Below are positions 47,853 to 59,765 of a DNA stretch of 64,000 nt, one piece after another. Below the pieces are notes generated by a model, which did not search any database, was not told the origin of the DNA, and worked only from the letters and a program-made list of their open reading frames with translations. Position 1 is the stretch's first letter; each line of letters begins with the position of its first letter. The stretch comes from Strongylocentrotus droebachiensis (lineage: Eukaryota; Echinodermata; Echinoidea; Camarodonta; Strongylocentrotidae): NCBI GenBank assembly GCA_035222895.1, contig JAVYIG010006532.1, positions 52,418 to 116,417 on the forward strand, in the 5' to 3' direction. A program made the translations under genes and the position numbers.

Positions 47853-50800
47853 CAGGGGCGTCGCCAAAGGGGGGGGGGGGGGGTGTGGGGGGGTGCGACA
47901 CCCCCCACCTGTCAGGATTTTGTCGGTAAAATTGCGCTGCCGTCGGGAAAAAAGAGAAAAGGGGGAGGGAAAAAAAAGAGAGGGAAAGGGAAAGAAAGGA
48001 AAAAAGAAAAGGAAAAGAAAAGAAAGAAAAGAAAAGAAAGGAAAGAAAGGAAAAGAAAGGAAAGAAAAGAGAAGAAAGAGAGAGAGAGAAAAGAAAAAGA
48101 GGGAGGAGAGGAACGAAAGGAAAAGAAAGAAAAGAAAGAAAAAAAAGAGTAAAAGGGAAACAAAAGAAACGGGGGATGAAAGAGAGGAGAGAGGGGGGAG
48201 GTAAGAGCCTGAGAGAAGAGGAGTTGGAGTAAAAGAGAGAAGGGGGTTGTTGGGTGGAGTCGTCTCGTCGAGGGAGCAAGAAAGACACGGTCAAATATGT
48301 TGCTGTGTCGGGTCAGCTGTGTCGGTATTCTTGCTCGATCCTCGTGTACTAATATCAATGCAGAAGTTTGAAGTCGGTGAGATGTATATTGTCGGTCGGC
48401 CGACAAGTTTTTTTCCCTACGAACTGTGACTTTTTATCTGCTGTGACGACTTCGAGAGTGACTACAACTACAATACTTGTATTTTCTCGAAGTTTCACTT
48501 TCCTATAATATCAGCTAAAGAAATCAGAGGTTTAAAATGTTCGGGGAAACTAAATTCAAACAAGGTTTAAACGTCAACAACGGTACGACGAATCGTTTTC
48601 CTTTCTCTATATTGTGATGAAACGCCAAAGATTCCGCGCTTCGCGCGGAAGGGGAATACTTAATTTCACGAGTCGAGAACGGTACAACGAATCGTCTTCT
48701 TTCTCTAATAATTTAAGGAAACGTCAAAGCTTCCGGGCTTCGCGCGAGAGGGGGGAACTGAATTCAGACAAATAGGGTTATTTAGAGTCGAAAACGGTAC
48801 AACGAATCGTCTTCTTTCTCTAATAATTTAAGGAAACGTCAAAGCTTCCGCGCTTCGCGCGAGAGGGGGAAACTGAATTCAGACAAATATGGCTCATTAA
48901 GAGTCGAAAACGGTACGACAACTCGTCTTCCTTTCTCTATATTGTGATGAAACGCCAAAAATTCCGCGCTTCGCGCGAAAGGGGAAAACTTCATTTAGAC
49001 GAGTGGAGAACGGTACAACGAACCGTCTTATTTCTCTAATAATTTAAGGAAACGTCAAAACTTCCGCGCTTCGCGCGGGAGGGGGAAGCTTCATTCAGAC
49101 AAGGATTAAGAGTCGAGCACGGTTCAACGAATCGTCTACTTTCTTTAATAATTTAAGGAAACGTCAAAGCTTCCGGGCTTCGCGCGAGAGGGGGGAACTG
49201 AATTCAGACAAATAGGGCTTATTTAGAGTCGAAAACGGTACAACGAATCGTCTTCTTTCTCTAATAATTTAAGGAAACGTCAAAGCTTCCGCGCTTCGCG
49301 CGAGAGGGGGAAACTGAATTCAGACAAATATGGCTCATTAAGAGTCGAAAACGGTACGACAACTCGTCTTCCTTTCTCTATATTGTGATGAAACGCCAAA
49401 AATTCCGCGCTTTGCGCGAAAGGGGAAAACTTCATTTAGACGAGTGGAGAACGGTACAACGAACCGTCTTATTTCTCTAATAATTTAAGGAAACGTCAAA
49501 ACTTCCGCGCTTCGCGCGGGAGGGGGAAGCTTCATTCAGACAAGGATTAAGAGTCGAGCACGGTTCAACGAATCGTCTACTTTCTTTAATAATTTAATGA
49601 AACGCCAAAACTTCTGCGCTTCGCGCGGGAGGGGGAGAACTGAATTCAGATAAGGATTAAGAGTCGAAAGCAGTACACCGAATCGTCTGCTTTTTTCTCA
49701 TAATTTAATGAAACTTCAAAGGATTAAGAGTCGAGCACGGTTCAACGAATCGTCTACTTTCTCTAATAATTTAATGAAACGTCAAAGCTTCTGCGCTTCG
49801 CGTGGGAGGGGGAGAACTGAATTCAGACAAATGGGGCTTATTAAGAGTCGAAAACGGTACAACGAATCGTCTTCTTTCTCTAATAATTTAAGGAAATGTC
49901 AAAGCTTCCGCGCTTCGCGCGAGAGGGGGAAACTGAATTCAGACAAATATGGCTTATTAAGAGTCGAAAACGGTACGACAAATCGTCTTCCTTTCTCTAT
50001 ATTGTGATGAAACGCCAAAAATTCCGCGCTTCGCGCGGAAGGGGAAAACTTCATTTAGACGAGTCGAGCACGATTCAACGAATCGTCTACTTTCTCTAAT
50101 ACTTTAATGAAACGCCAAAACTTCCGCGCTTCGCGCGGGAGGGGGAAGCTTCATTCAGACAAGGATTAAAGTCAAGCACGGTTCAACGAATACTTTCTAT
50201 AATAATTTATTGAAACGCCAAAACTTCCGCGCTTTGCGCGGGAGGGGGAGAACTGAATTCAGATAAGGATTCAGAGTCGAGAACAGTACACCGAATCGTC
50301 TGCTTTTTTCTCATAATTTAATGGAACGTCAAAGCTTCCGCGCTTTGCGCGGGAGGGGAAAAAAAGCAAGGATTAAGAGTCGAGCACGATTTAACGAATC
50401 GTCTACTTTTTCTTATAATTTAATGAAACGCCAAAACTTCCGCGCTTCGCGCGGGAGGGGGAAGCTTCATTCAGACAAGGATTAAGAGTCAAGCACGGTT
50501 CAACGAATACTTTCTCTAATAATTTAATGAAAAGCCAAAACTTCCGCGCTTCGCGCGGGAGGGGGAGAACTGAAGTCAGATAAGCATTAACAATCGAGAA
50601 TGGTACAGCAAATCTTCTTCTTTTTATAATAATTTAATTAAACGTCAAAGCTTTCGCGCTTCGCGCGGGAGGGGGGGGGGACTTCATTCATACAAGGATT
50701 AACAGTCGAGAACGGTACAATAAATCGTCTTCCTTTCCTAATAATTTAAGGTAACGCCTATCACCCACCCCCCCCCCCCTAATGAGCGCGTTTCGCGCGC

Positions 50801-51122
50801 TCTTTAAGTGATTCGCTTGCTCTCTACCGCCCCTCCCTAAAATAAGATCCTAGCTCCGCGCCTGCATTAAAATATAGCTATGATCCCGACTAAGTTGACG
50901 AAATAATTCATATATTTATGTCGTCGAGGAAAATTACCATTTGCGCATACGCAAGTACTATAGATAGTCCATGGGAAAAATAATTTAGCCTTCGGCCCCG
51001 GGTTTATAGGGTTAAATTTGTAGATATTGGACATTTAATTTTGTCGGTAATTGGTGGCTGGTTTTGTCGGTAATCGTTGGCCTCTACACCCCCCCACTGA
51101 AAAAGGTCTAGCGACGCCCCTG
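47853..51122. mobile_element. 3.27-kb hAT-like non-autonomous transposon carrying a tandem array
   Basis: Starts CAGGGGCGTCGCCAAAGG and ends in the reverse complement of CAGGGGCGTCGCTAGACC, a perfect 12-bp terminal inverted repeat of the CAGGG type common in hAT elements. GGTCCATT flanks it on both sides (47845-47852 and 51123-51130), an 8-bp target duplication. From left to right inside: G tract and GTCGGTAAAATTG word, a purine-only (GAAA)-rich run (about 47949-48240), about 300 bp of unique sequence with GTCGGTCGGCCGAC, the array 48540-50760, a C tract, a diverged hairpin unit (about 50779-50803), and GTCGGTAATTGG/GTCGGTAATCG near the right end. There is no transposase frame. Confidence 0.85.
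48540..50760 (+). repeat. Tandem array of about 19 hairpin-bearing units, with higher-order repeat
   Basis: The unit is about 100-120 bp. In order: ACGGTACAACGAATCGTCTT, a TTTCTCTAATAATTTAAGG segment, AAACGTCAAAGC, the hairpin CCGCGC-TTC-GCGCGG, a run GGGAGGGGGAA, CTGAATTCAGACAA and an AAGAGTCGA linker. The palindromes ACGAATCGT and CTGAATTCAG recur too. Hairpin centres fall at about 48641, 48738, 48856, 48971 and so on to about 50652. Units 2-5 (from 48731) and 6-9 (from 49171) are nearly identical blocks offset by 440 bp. One unit at about 49660-49722 has lost its hairpin. Confidence 0.9.
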
Positions 51123-52200
51123 GGTCCATTGGTAGGAAAATCATGGATAATTACGTATTTTACTATTTAAAAAGTCGCTTTATGATTTGTAATCCGGGGT
51201 CTTCAAATTTCGCTCTTTTCAAATTCAGGGGAGGGGTACGGTGGTATGCACCCGGATGTAGACCCCGGGCCCCCTCTCCGATCGCAAGGCTTCCTCAAAA
51301 TGACATAGATTCGTTGCGTTTGATCCCACCCATACATCCTCATTTTCAACATCTTCAAGGAGTTTATTATAAGACGGGGCAACATTGTTTTTAGTTCCTC
51401 GTTTCATTTTGAGACCCCCCCCCCCCTCACATGCACAGAGCAGGGAAATGATGTGTGTACGGTTGGCTCTCGAGATCTTTTTTTTTGCGCATCCGATCCC
51501 TCATGTCGTATGATGGCGTTTTTTAGCGTCCTTTTGAATGTAGGCCTACTAACTATTATGGACCTCCTGGTGCATTACTAATAAGCCATTGGGAATGTGA
51601 CAAAAAATAATGATCCATGCAGAGCAGAGCTCAAAAACTTGCAAGCGGAAAGAAAGCTGTAAGAATGATCTCAAATCAAAGTACAATGTATACCAACACT
51701 ATGGCAGACAAGATTGGGATGTATTTTATTATCGTTTTATAGTCTTTTGAATGGGTTCGCCGTGATACATGATTGTTTGTCATAAAAAATGCGCCGTTTT
51801 TTTACATAATTAATGTTCAAATGTTAATTCCAGAGTAATATATTTTATTTGAAAATAAATCAGCGTGTATCACTGAGCCTCGCTATCGATCTTCTGATGA
51901 CGAGCAGCTATAACACACAAGTGGGCGTGGTCGTCGCGGATTTGCAACCAGACTGTCAAAACCGTGCTGTATCACGATGGTTCAACCATATTATTCGCTA
52001 ATCTGCCTTCTTATCACCTACCATTGAACGGAAGTTCATAGAGCCTACTGTCAATGATGTTTCAATCTGCCGGCGTTTATTTGTGTTGCCTTTACTAGCC
52101 CCGACCAAAGGTCTAACTCGGCGCGCGATCTATCCGCGGAGTTTCCACCTACCCTTCGACCGCTGCTTCGCCGCGACTCACTTTTCTACGTATACGGACT

Positions 52201-52243
52201 ATTGGTCTGACGTAGCAGTTGCTAAGCAACTAGTATGAGTCAT
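52201..52243. promoter_or_regulatory. Cluster of inverted CCAAT, CRE-like, X-box and AP-1 sites
   Basis: Within 43 bp: ATTGG (52201-52205, CCAAT on the minus strand), TGACGTA (52208-52214, CRE-like), GTTGCTAAGCAAC (52218-52230, an imperfect palindrome of RFX X-box type) and ATGAGTCAT (52235-52243, a full AP-1 palindrome). The surroundings are richer in CpG than the flanks. No adjacent gene was found; the nearest known start is exon 1a, about 6.6 kb away on the minus strand. Confidence 0.45.
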
Positions 52244-55200
52244 CAACGATACGGTCGCGCGTGTTCGCTTCCGCGTGCACAATAATAGTCTACATTTAAA
52301 GCGTGTGGTATAAATACAAATAACGCCGTGATTATGATGATGCTTTTAGTGCGAGACTGAACGAGAAATATAAATCATTGATCTTAGAAGTGACTGGGAA
52401 TAATAATGATAATCATATCAAACTGATCTCCCAGTTTAGTTAGGTAACTGTTAAAACTGATGTAAAATAATGGGATTATGCAATGAATACTAAGTCATTG
52501 ATAAAGACTATTAGTGGCGCCTCAATCGTCAATTTTGCCGCGAGTCATCGGCACGATGCTGATGCATGATTATTGACACTCAAATAGCTATTGAGCTATT
52601 CACCTGTCCATTCCTGTCGCATAAATTGTCTATCATCGGGTACAAAAGTACCGTATCACAGTCGGACAACATGCGTGGAACTCGATCATATTATCTCGGC
52701 CTATACTGATCAAGTGACGCTATATTGTAAATTGATACATAATCTGTATAGGCTACATGTCATGTAAAACATCTACCCCTGGTGCATGACGGTAACGATT
52801 CGCCGCTCCCGGTCGTGACTGATGGGGTTGCGGTGGTGGGGAGGGGATGCGGGTGTAATTAACAAACTAATCAAACCAAAGGGGTAATCATAGTCCCTGC
52901 CCACAACTGCAATGTGATGGGACTCAATTCTAAAATGTTCTAGAAGCAACAAACACTCTCTCTCGAACGATAACGTTCTTATTGGGCATCTATATATCCG
53001 ACTCTTGATGATCAGGACCAGGATCAGAACAGAATCAGAATCAGAATATAATGATCAATGAATAATAATTCCTTTGAGTCACCCTCGCGATCTGGCTTGA
53101 GCTTATAAAGGTCAGCATTCATATCACTTAGCATGAAATATCTCTTGAATCGTATTAATTAGTAACAGACTTATAACAGGGGTACTTGATTATGTCACAA
53201 TAATGAGGGTATTAACGTTATTGCTATACAAAGTTTTACAAATAACAAATCGTTTAATCAAGGGTGCGTGACGGGATCCAGGGGGTCCATCCGATTATTC
53301 CCGCCCCTTGGTTTAGCGGCTGGGGGCATTATGGGAATAGACTAAATCTCTCCCAGTCAGTACCCCCTGCTCAGTTCATGACATTATGCCGCGCCCCCTT
53401 ATGAATTACAATGCCACGCCCATCGGTGCTCCCGATTCGGAAGGCAGACACACACATGACATGAACGTTGAATATGATTGGGAGTAAATTCAAATTCATT
53501 GGAGGTGATGTAGCTAGGCTAATAATAAAGATCAAAATATGGAGTGGTGTTTGGTGGTGGCTGGGGGGGGGGGGGGGGGGTGCCCCGGCCTCCAGATCTG
53601 ATATATTTTGTCAAACTTAGTAGAAGCGTGCTCCTGAACAACTTAGCTTATTATTATTATTATTACTATCATTATGATTATTAATAGTGTTATCATTAAC
53701 ATTATCATTATCAATATTATTGTTATCATTATTAATAAATTATATTGTTATTATTATCATCATCATCATTATTATTTGCTTGCCTGTCTCAGATTTCAGA
53801 AATAATGCACCTAAATAAAATGTTTTTAAAAAAACCGCACAACTCTTTTTAGGTTTATCAATATTTAGGATAATTATTGTCTCGCAATTGCGATACAAAA
53901 AATTCCCAAAGAAACGAAGAAAATGATTTTTTTTTAAAGTTAAAGAGAGATATAGAAAATAGGAGGAATGTTTTTGGAGGCTGTCCCTATATTATATAGT
54001 ATATAATTTGCTGTTATAGTTGGAAATGAAGAATATACATTTCCTTTTAATGATTCACATCGGCGGTGGGGAAACCACAAGCAGCGGTTTAAATACATAA
54101 ACCCCATAACAGAAGAAGAATAAAGAAGAAGAAGAAGACGACGACGTAGGAGGAGAAGAGAAAAGGAGGAGATGAAGAGAAAGGAACAGGAGTAGGAAGA
54201 GACGAGGAAAGAAAAGAAGGAGAAGAAAGAAGAAACAAGGGGAAAACGAAAGAATAAGGGAGGAAAGAGAGATAAGAAGACGATGAAAAACGGTTGATGC
54301 GCTCGAGATCTTAACAAGGATACTCCGTTTAGAATTCTTTCCCTGTACGAGACGAACCCATGCTATAGTACTAACATTACAGCAGTGTCTTCATTTTTTG
54401 AAAATACACTGTATACTTTATAGTAGATTTTCACTTCACAACATTTCCCATTTAATTAGACAGAGCTATATTGAAATCAGCATATTGAAAATGGAGCTAT
54501 TCTTGAGTAAAATTTCCACTCAGATGAATTTGATGTAAAGGAGATTACATGATCTGATAACATGCAGTTCCTCAACTCAGAGATTGCTAATTAGGGCTTA
54601 ACAAATTAGTTTCATTTAAAAGGTACCGAGGTCTTGCACCAAACGATAAAACAAAAACAACGAAGAAGCAAAAAGGTTCACTTCACATATATGAACTAAC
54701 CAACATAATATGGAGAGAGGATCCTCTGCCGAGAGACAGGATGGAGTCAACACTGAACAAAATCATGAGTTGACACCCTTCTGGCTCTCAGCGAATAATA
54801 CTGTGCGCCAGGCAAAAAGGAGAAAAACTGGTGCATTCCCAGTAGGTATAATGCATAACGCATGATTCCCCCTTATTGACCTTTTGCCGGGCACACACCT
54901 ACAGCTATATAGTTATCAGGATCGCAAACACAGGAAATCAACTCAAGGTGAATTTCACTACCCTATTGTATATTCCATAGAAAATATGTTCAGATTACAC
55001 AATACATCATTGTAGTGTGATTGAAAAGGCTTTCGAAATTCCTTAGTTTGATTTTTCGAAAGTCTTTGCGATCATGTTATGCAATCCCACACGGAATGAA
55101 TACACCACAAGACACAGGATAAGATTGAATTTGGTGCTTTATTATTGAAGCTTGTCATGTTATTATACTCAATGCTCCTGAAATATTGTCACCATAATGA

Positions 55201-55339
55201 CTCATTTGGTCTTTACCGGTACTTAATTTGCAGTAAAACACACTTTAAGCCTCTTTTCTTCCTTTCCCGCTCACTTTCCTCAGAGAAGTGGGTAATATAT
55301 TAAAGTTCTAAAGAATACAGAGACAGCAACCTGAACCAC

Positions 55340-55462
55340 AGATAATAACATGGGTGTCGATCTGTAATTGATACCTATTGTTCAGGGGGGGGGATGATCT
55401 ATTAATTCACCCCCCCTGAACAATAGGTATTACGTAAGGATCGACACACATGGATAATAATA
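55340..55462. repeat. Hairpin element with about 50-bp arms
   Basis: Left TACCTATTGTTCAGGGGGGG and right CCCCCCCTGAACAATAGGTA are perfect complements, with a 17-base spacer of GATGATCTATTAATTCA type. Complementarity continues outward through TGTCGATC and GATCGACA to CATG and ATAATA. Confidence 0.8.
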
Positions 55463-56362
55463 TATGTTAAATATATCGCTTTGAATTTACAACAAACAAT
55501 AACTGAATATTTTGGAAAGGACATGAAAAAACAAGAAATAAAAATCATAAATTCTATATGACATCTGTTCACACTCACTATCATTTCTCTCCCTCTCTAT
55601 ATTTCTCTCCTCCCTCTATTTTTGGAGTTGTGGTACATCCATGAAACTTGACTAAATAAGTTACACGTTTGATGCCTCCTTGCTTTTGATTAAATTGTGA
55701 TAGTAATGGTAAAATAATCCATTCACATCATACAATCACAACAATTTTAAAAATAGACCACTGCACCATCTACAATTCATGTACGATTGCTGTCGATATT
55801 GCCAAATCCTGCGTACAATCATAGAGCATTAACAAAAATGGTAGGAAACAAAATCTATCTTTGAGGGCTACTGTTATGACAACGAAAAAAAATCTTTTCA
55901 GTGGTTTATGAACTTGAATCCATTGAAAGCTGTTAAGTTTTGAATTAAGTTTCCGTTTCCAGTTAATTTGACAATTTTGTTATTATTGAAGAACAAAAAT
56001 CTGTCAGGCCCCGTATATTATTTGTGCTTTCAATCCATAGAGTCCACTGCAAATTTCTACTCGCAATTCTCTAAAGGGAACTAAAAATAAAGGAACTTGA
56101 AAGTAATGTATATAATTATGTTCCTAAGATAAATAACACAACACCAATTTTCATTAATTTCTAGATAAGTTGACTTTTTCCATAATCATTCCTGGGAGAA
56201 AAATTTGAGCACATTTTGACCCTGTTTTCCAGTTTCTCATTTTCTTTTGCAGCAGAAGTGCTCTAATTTGGTTTTTCACCTCATTTGTGAATGGGCTTTA
56301 AAATATTAATTTCATCATTATTCTCGTAACTTCATCCATGAATGTATTGCTACTGTACGATA

Positions 56363-56450
56363 TCATCCGTTCAGAGCCAGAAGGGCATTAACACTGTGCT
56401 ATTAAAGGTATACACGTCTAACAACGCCCTTCTGGCTCCAAACAGATGAT
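56363..56450. repeat. Short palindromic element, copy d (best preserved)
   Basis: Left TCATCCGTTCAGAGCCAGAA plus GGGCATTAAC; right CGCCCTTCTGGCTCCAAACA plus GATGAT. The outer ends are ATCATC and GATGAT. Confidence 0.65.
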
Positions 56451-56465
56451 GTATTGAGAGATGAT

Positions 56466-56765
56466 CAGGTCTAGTGGATGAGTCCCCACACCTTGGACCA
56501 TAAAGTACAAGGTTCAAATCTCAGCACCGTACTAATGTCCTTTGGCAAGACATTTATCTCTATTTTCCACTCTCCACCCGGGCGAGGAGAATGGACACGC
56601 AGTATGATGAAATTCCTTCAATAGTTTTGTGCTTTATCACCACAGCCCAGCTAAAGCCGGGTGAATGATACAATTCTTTGTATCAAGCGTAGTAAAGTGT
56701 ACATGTACAATAGGTGTACTATTATTTAAAGGCATCTATTATTATTATTATCGCAAATATTATTA
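56466..56765 (+). repeat. tRNA-derived SINE, forward orientation
   Basis: An A-box-like TAGTGGATGAG, then B box GGTTCAAATCT, then the SINE body (CTTTGGCAAGACATTTATCT, CACTCTCCACCCGGG) and an (ATT)n tail at about 56735-56770. The body matches the reverse copies at 18928 and 23125. Confidence 0.65.
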
Positions 56766-58037
56766 ATAATACTATTGTTATTTCACAAATTCCACATTTT
56801 GTAAATCTGAAATGAGAACCAAATCCTCACGAAGCAACTTATCGTTGCTGAATAAACATGTATGTTACTCTCATTAACGCAAAAGCCCTCCCGCACACAC
56901 ATAAACGGACATTGGATCCCAGTTATTTATTGATGTAGCATTGCAGTTATTGATTTTACATGGCCTATCTCAACACAGACCATGTACCGGTTAAAGGCAC
57001 GTTAAACAGCTACTGCAGCAGGGATCATTACATTAGAAACGACCAGTTGCCAATTTTTTGTTGCCAATTTCATGTAACCAAAGGATTACAATACAATAAT
57101 TCCATACATCAAAACTTACTTTAGTGACCACCTGTATAGAAAGACCCCCTGTCAATAAGGACCTCACTTTTTACTTCCCATATTAGCGCCTTTTTTTTTT
57201 TTTTTAAAGACGTTATGTGAATCTAATTAGGATAATCATTTTAAAAGATGCGATTTAAATAAGGTATGTAAATCTCATATATCACAGGTTTGAATGTATT
57301 CGCATATGAACAACACCAGCCAAAGACATGGTGAGTGAGGTGCACTGCCCGGCCCAGGGACGGAATGGTCAGTGTATTCTTACCATAAAATGCAATCAAA
57401 TCAACTCACTGATCAATAAGAATTACAAAGACCATGTCATATGCACTGGAATATTGATCGGTGAGAGAGGTGCATGGTAATACATACCCCCACAGCCCAT
57501 CTGGATACTATTCTCCAGCAGCATTCCCTTATTAAAGAGAAGGTATCGGGACCATTTAAATCATTTCTGAAACTGTTTTTTGACTCGTAATAATAATACA
57601 ACACAAATGGTATTGGATTCTTTTATGCAGTATTTGTTATACAAAACCCAAGTCACACCAAAAGAAACTACTCCAGACCGACAATAATTTGAACAAAAAA
57701 ATGACATTACCCCAAATAGAAAAGAATTGGTTGATCTGTGTGTGTGACTGGGGTACTCCAAAGGCCAGGATCTCCTTAATACACATCATATCCCAAATCA
57801 CACCCCTCTCCACCCCTGTTAATCCCAACAAGAAAGGCTGTAGATGAAGGAGTACCCATCATAAGCTGTTGTCACCAATGGAAATGTAAATTCAGCTGGC
57901 TGTGTGTTTGTTTAACTTCCACAATAAATGCCCATTGGAATGCTTGTCAACATGAATCTCATTCTTTTATATAATATGCTTTATGGCTTTTATCAGAGTC
58001 CTGCACTGCTCAGTTCAAGAGAGGTTTCTTTTCATTG

Positions 58038-58190
58038 CACATGGAGTAAGAGAAAGAGATTGAGAGGGGGAGAGAGAGGGGGGGGGGGAGAGAGAAAAGG
58101 GAGAGTGAGGGAGAGAGAGAGAGAGAGAGAGAAGGGAGAGTGAGGGAGAGAGTGAGTGAAGAGAGAGAGAGAGAAAGGTGGCTAATAGAC
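58038..58190 (+). repeat. (GA)n purine-rich microsatellite
   Basis: GAGA repeats with GGG interruptions over about 150 bp. Confidence 0.85.
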
Positions 58191-59489
58191 AGATACAGGC
58201 AGCGAGGAGAAGGGCGAGTGAGAGAGAAGGAAGAAAAAGAGACATAGAATCATCTGTCTGTATAATCTGTCAAAAATACACACTTCTATCACTGCAAAAG
58301 TCATACTTTTCATAATATCTCTGTTACAATTTTAATTAATGCACTGCTCATGACATTTATCCATTTCAATTCAATATAGCATAACAATTTTTCTCATACT
58401 GCTCGCCCCCGTTTTAATTCAAATTGGAAGCAAATTCATTCATGGAGCATTTATTTTCACCTAATCGCATAAGTATAATGCCTTTCGCTTTAAACAGACA
58501 CCAGCTCTTTTATTTTGTGTATCTTGATCACATAGGAATGTTTTATTTTATTTTATTTTCTTATTCCACTTCATATTTTTGTTTGAATTAGACTGCATCA
58601 GTAGTCATCAACATAATCAGTCACCCCAGTTACACGGTTACACTTGGATATGCATATTTGCATGACCACACACCACACAGGTCTGGTGTCTGTGCCATAG
58701 AATAACATCCATCTATTAAAAGCATGATCGTTTGTCTTTGGTAACTTGTACCTACCATTCAAAATATCTAATTTCTTGTTCCACCCTGTAGTCATCTTCC
58801 TTCTCCTCATTTTGTTAATTTTATTTCATCTATTTATTAATTCCCCCCCCCCTTTTTTTTTGCATAATGAGAATTTTTTCTTTTCCATTGGAAGTTGTTT
58901 TTTGGTAAGCTTGGAAAGTGGCATTTGATTTTGTCGGTGACAAAAGCTATGGTGGCCAAATAGTAGAATTCCGATTGAAGGTCAACTAAGACACTTCTGT
59001 TGGGTTGACCAGAAAATTGAGGTAAAAACCGTAAGGCTTTGCTAGCCTTTCAATTGGGAGAATGAGCCCAGGATGGCCGTGTATTGGAATATTGTCAAAT
59101 CCGTGTGTTTCAACAGGCCTGGCTCTTGACAGACTGTACTAATGTACTTTAAGTGAGTAGCAGGAAGCTTCAGAAGTCTTTTTTCTTCAATTGATTGCTT
59201 GGTTTTATCAGGATTTGGGAACGAACAAAGGAATACGGATTGTGCTTGAGATGTAGGCCAAAAAAAATAATGATGATGAGAAGGAAGATGAGCACTTTTG
59301 ATTGCTCCCAATTATATTCATGATTGCTTTCCCATTGTTATATTAAACCACACAAGACTATGTGTGCTCAAAGTGTTGTAGATTCTTCTAATGCCCGGCA
59401 AATTTTCATTCAATTTATATCTGCACATGAGTTGATGAGAGCTTTGTTCTGCAGTGAACCCTATCCCAACATGATGAACCCTTTGATGA

Positions 59490-59699
59490 TTAATCGACAG
59501 CGATGGTGAGCTGACCCAGCCTATAGTCGGTAGCACACGAGGGTAGTTCCCGCCCCTGGAAGCGTCGGTTGAAGCGCTGTTGGAGTTTGGCCCGGAGCTG
59601 CTGGCGCTGCCGGTGAACGGATTTGTGATTGGCACGGAAGTCTCTGATCTCCTCCTGTGAGATGTGCACCTCCTCCTCCTCGGCTAACACAGACTCAGG
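59490..59699 (-). CDS. Last coding exon of an unrecognised gene
   Basis: Acceptor CTTCCTTTAG, phase 0, stop TAA at 59490-59492; 69 residues. The order is PESVLAEEEEVHISQEEIRD, then FRANHKSVHRQRQQLRAKLQ, QRFNRRFQGRELP and a tail ending LTIAVD. The first part is acidic, followed by a basic Gln/Arg-rich helix likely to be coiled coil or nucleic-acid/protein binding. The GC-rich codons stand out from the AT-rich surroundings. It joins in frame with the exon at 60869-60985. I cannot assign a family. Confidence 0.7.
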   Translation of the reverse strand, partial: PESVLAEEEEVHISQEEIRDFRANHKSVHRQRQQLRAKLQQRFNRRFQGRELPSCATDYRLGQLTIAVD

Positions 59700-59765
59700 C
59701 TAAAGGAAGGATTAAGGACAAAACACAAACAAATCATTTTTTATTCAACACTAATCCCGAGTTCT

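Larger units (their letters stand above)
51131..59489. other. Gene-poor stretch
   Basis: No supported exon on either strand. It contains a CpG-containing region around 52080-52300 with a transcription-factor site cluster, a G tract at 53562-53581, ATT/ATC repeats (53648-53780), GAA-rich purine repeats (about 54110-54290), a hairpin element (55340-55462), a small palindromic element (56363-56450), a SINE (56466-56765) and a GA tract (58038-58190). The part from 58800 to 59489 is probably 3'UTR of the minus-strand gene that ends at 59490. Confidence 0.45.

Noticed and set aside
47797-48406. Long Ser/Phe/Leu-rich or Lys/Glu-rich frames on either strand
   Set aside because: They arise from the polypurine tract, which has few stop codons in any frame.
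49708-50099. Open frames with repeated KSRKRYNESSSFSNNL-type units
   Set aside because: They are translations of the tandem array where the unit length happens to stay in frame; frames break in neighbouring units and there is no promoter or family match.
48540-50760. CRISPR-like regularly spaced palindromic repeat array
   Set aside because: The whole unit repeats, including what would be spacers, no cas genes exist, and the DNA is eukaryotic and lies inside a delimited transposon. It is a satellite-type array.
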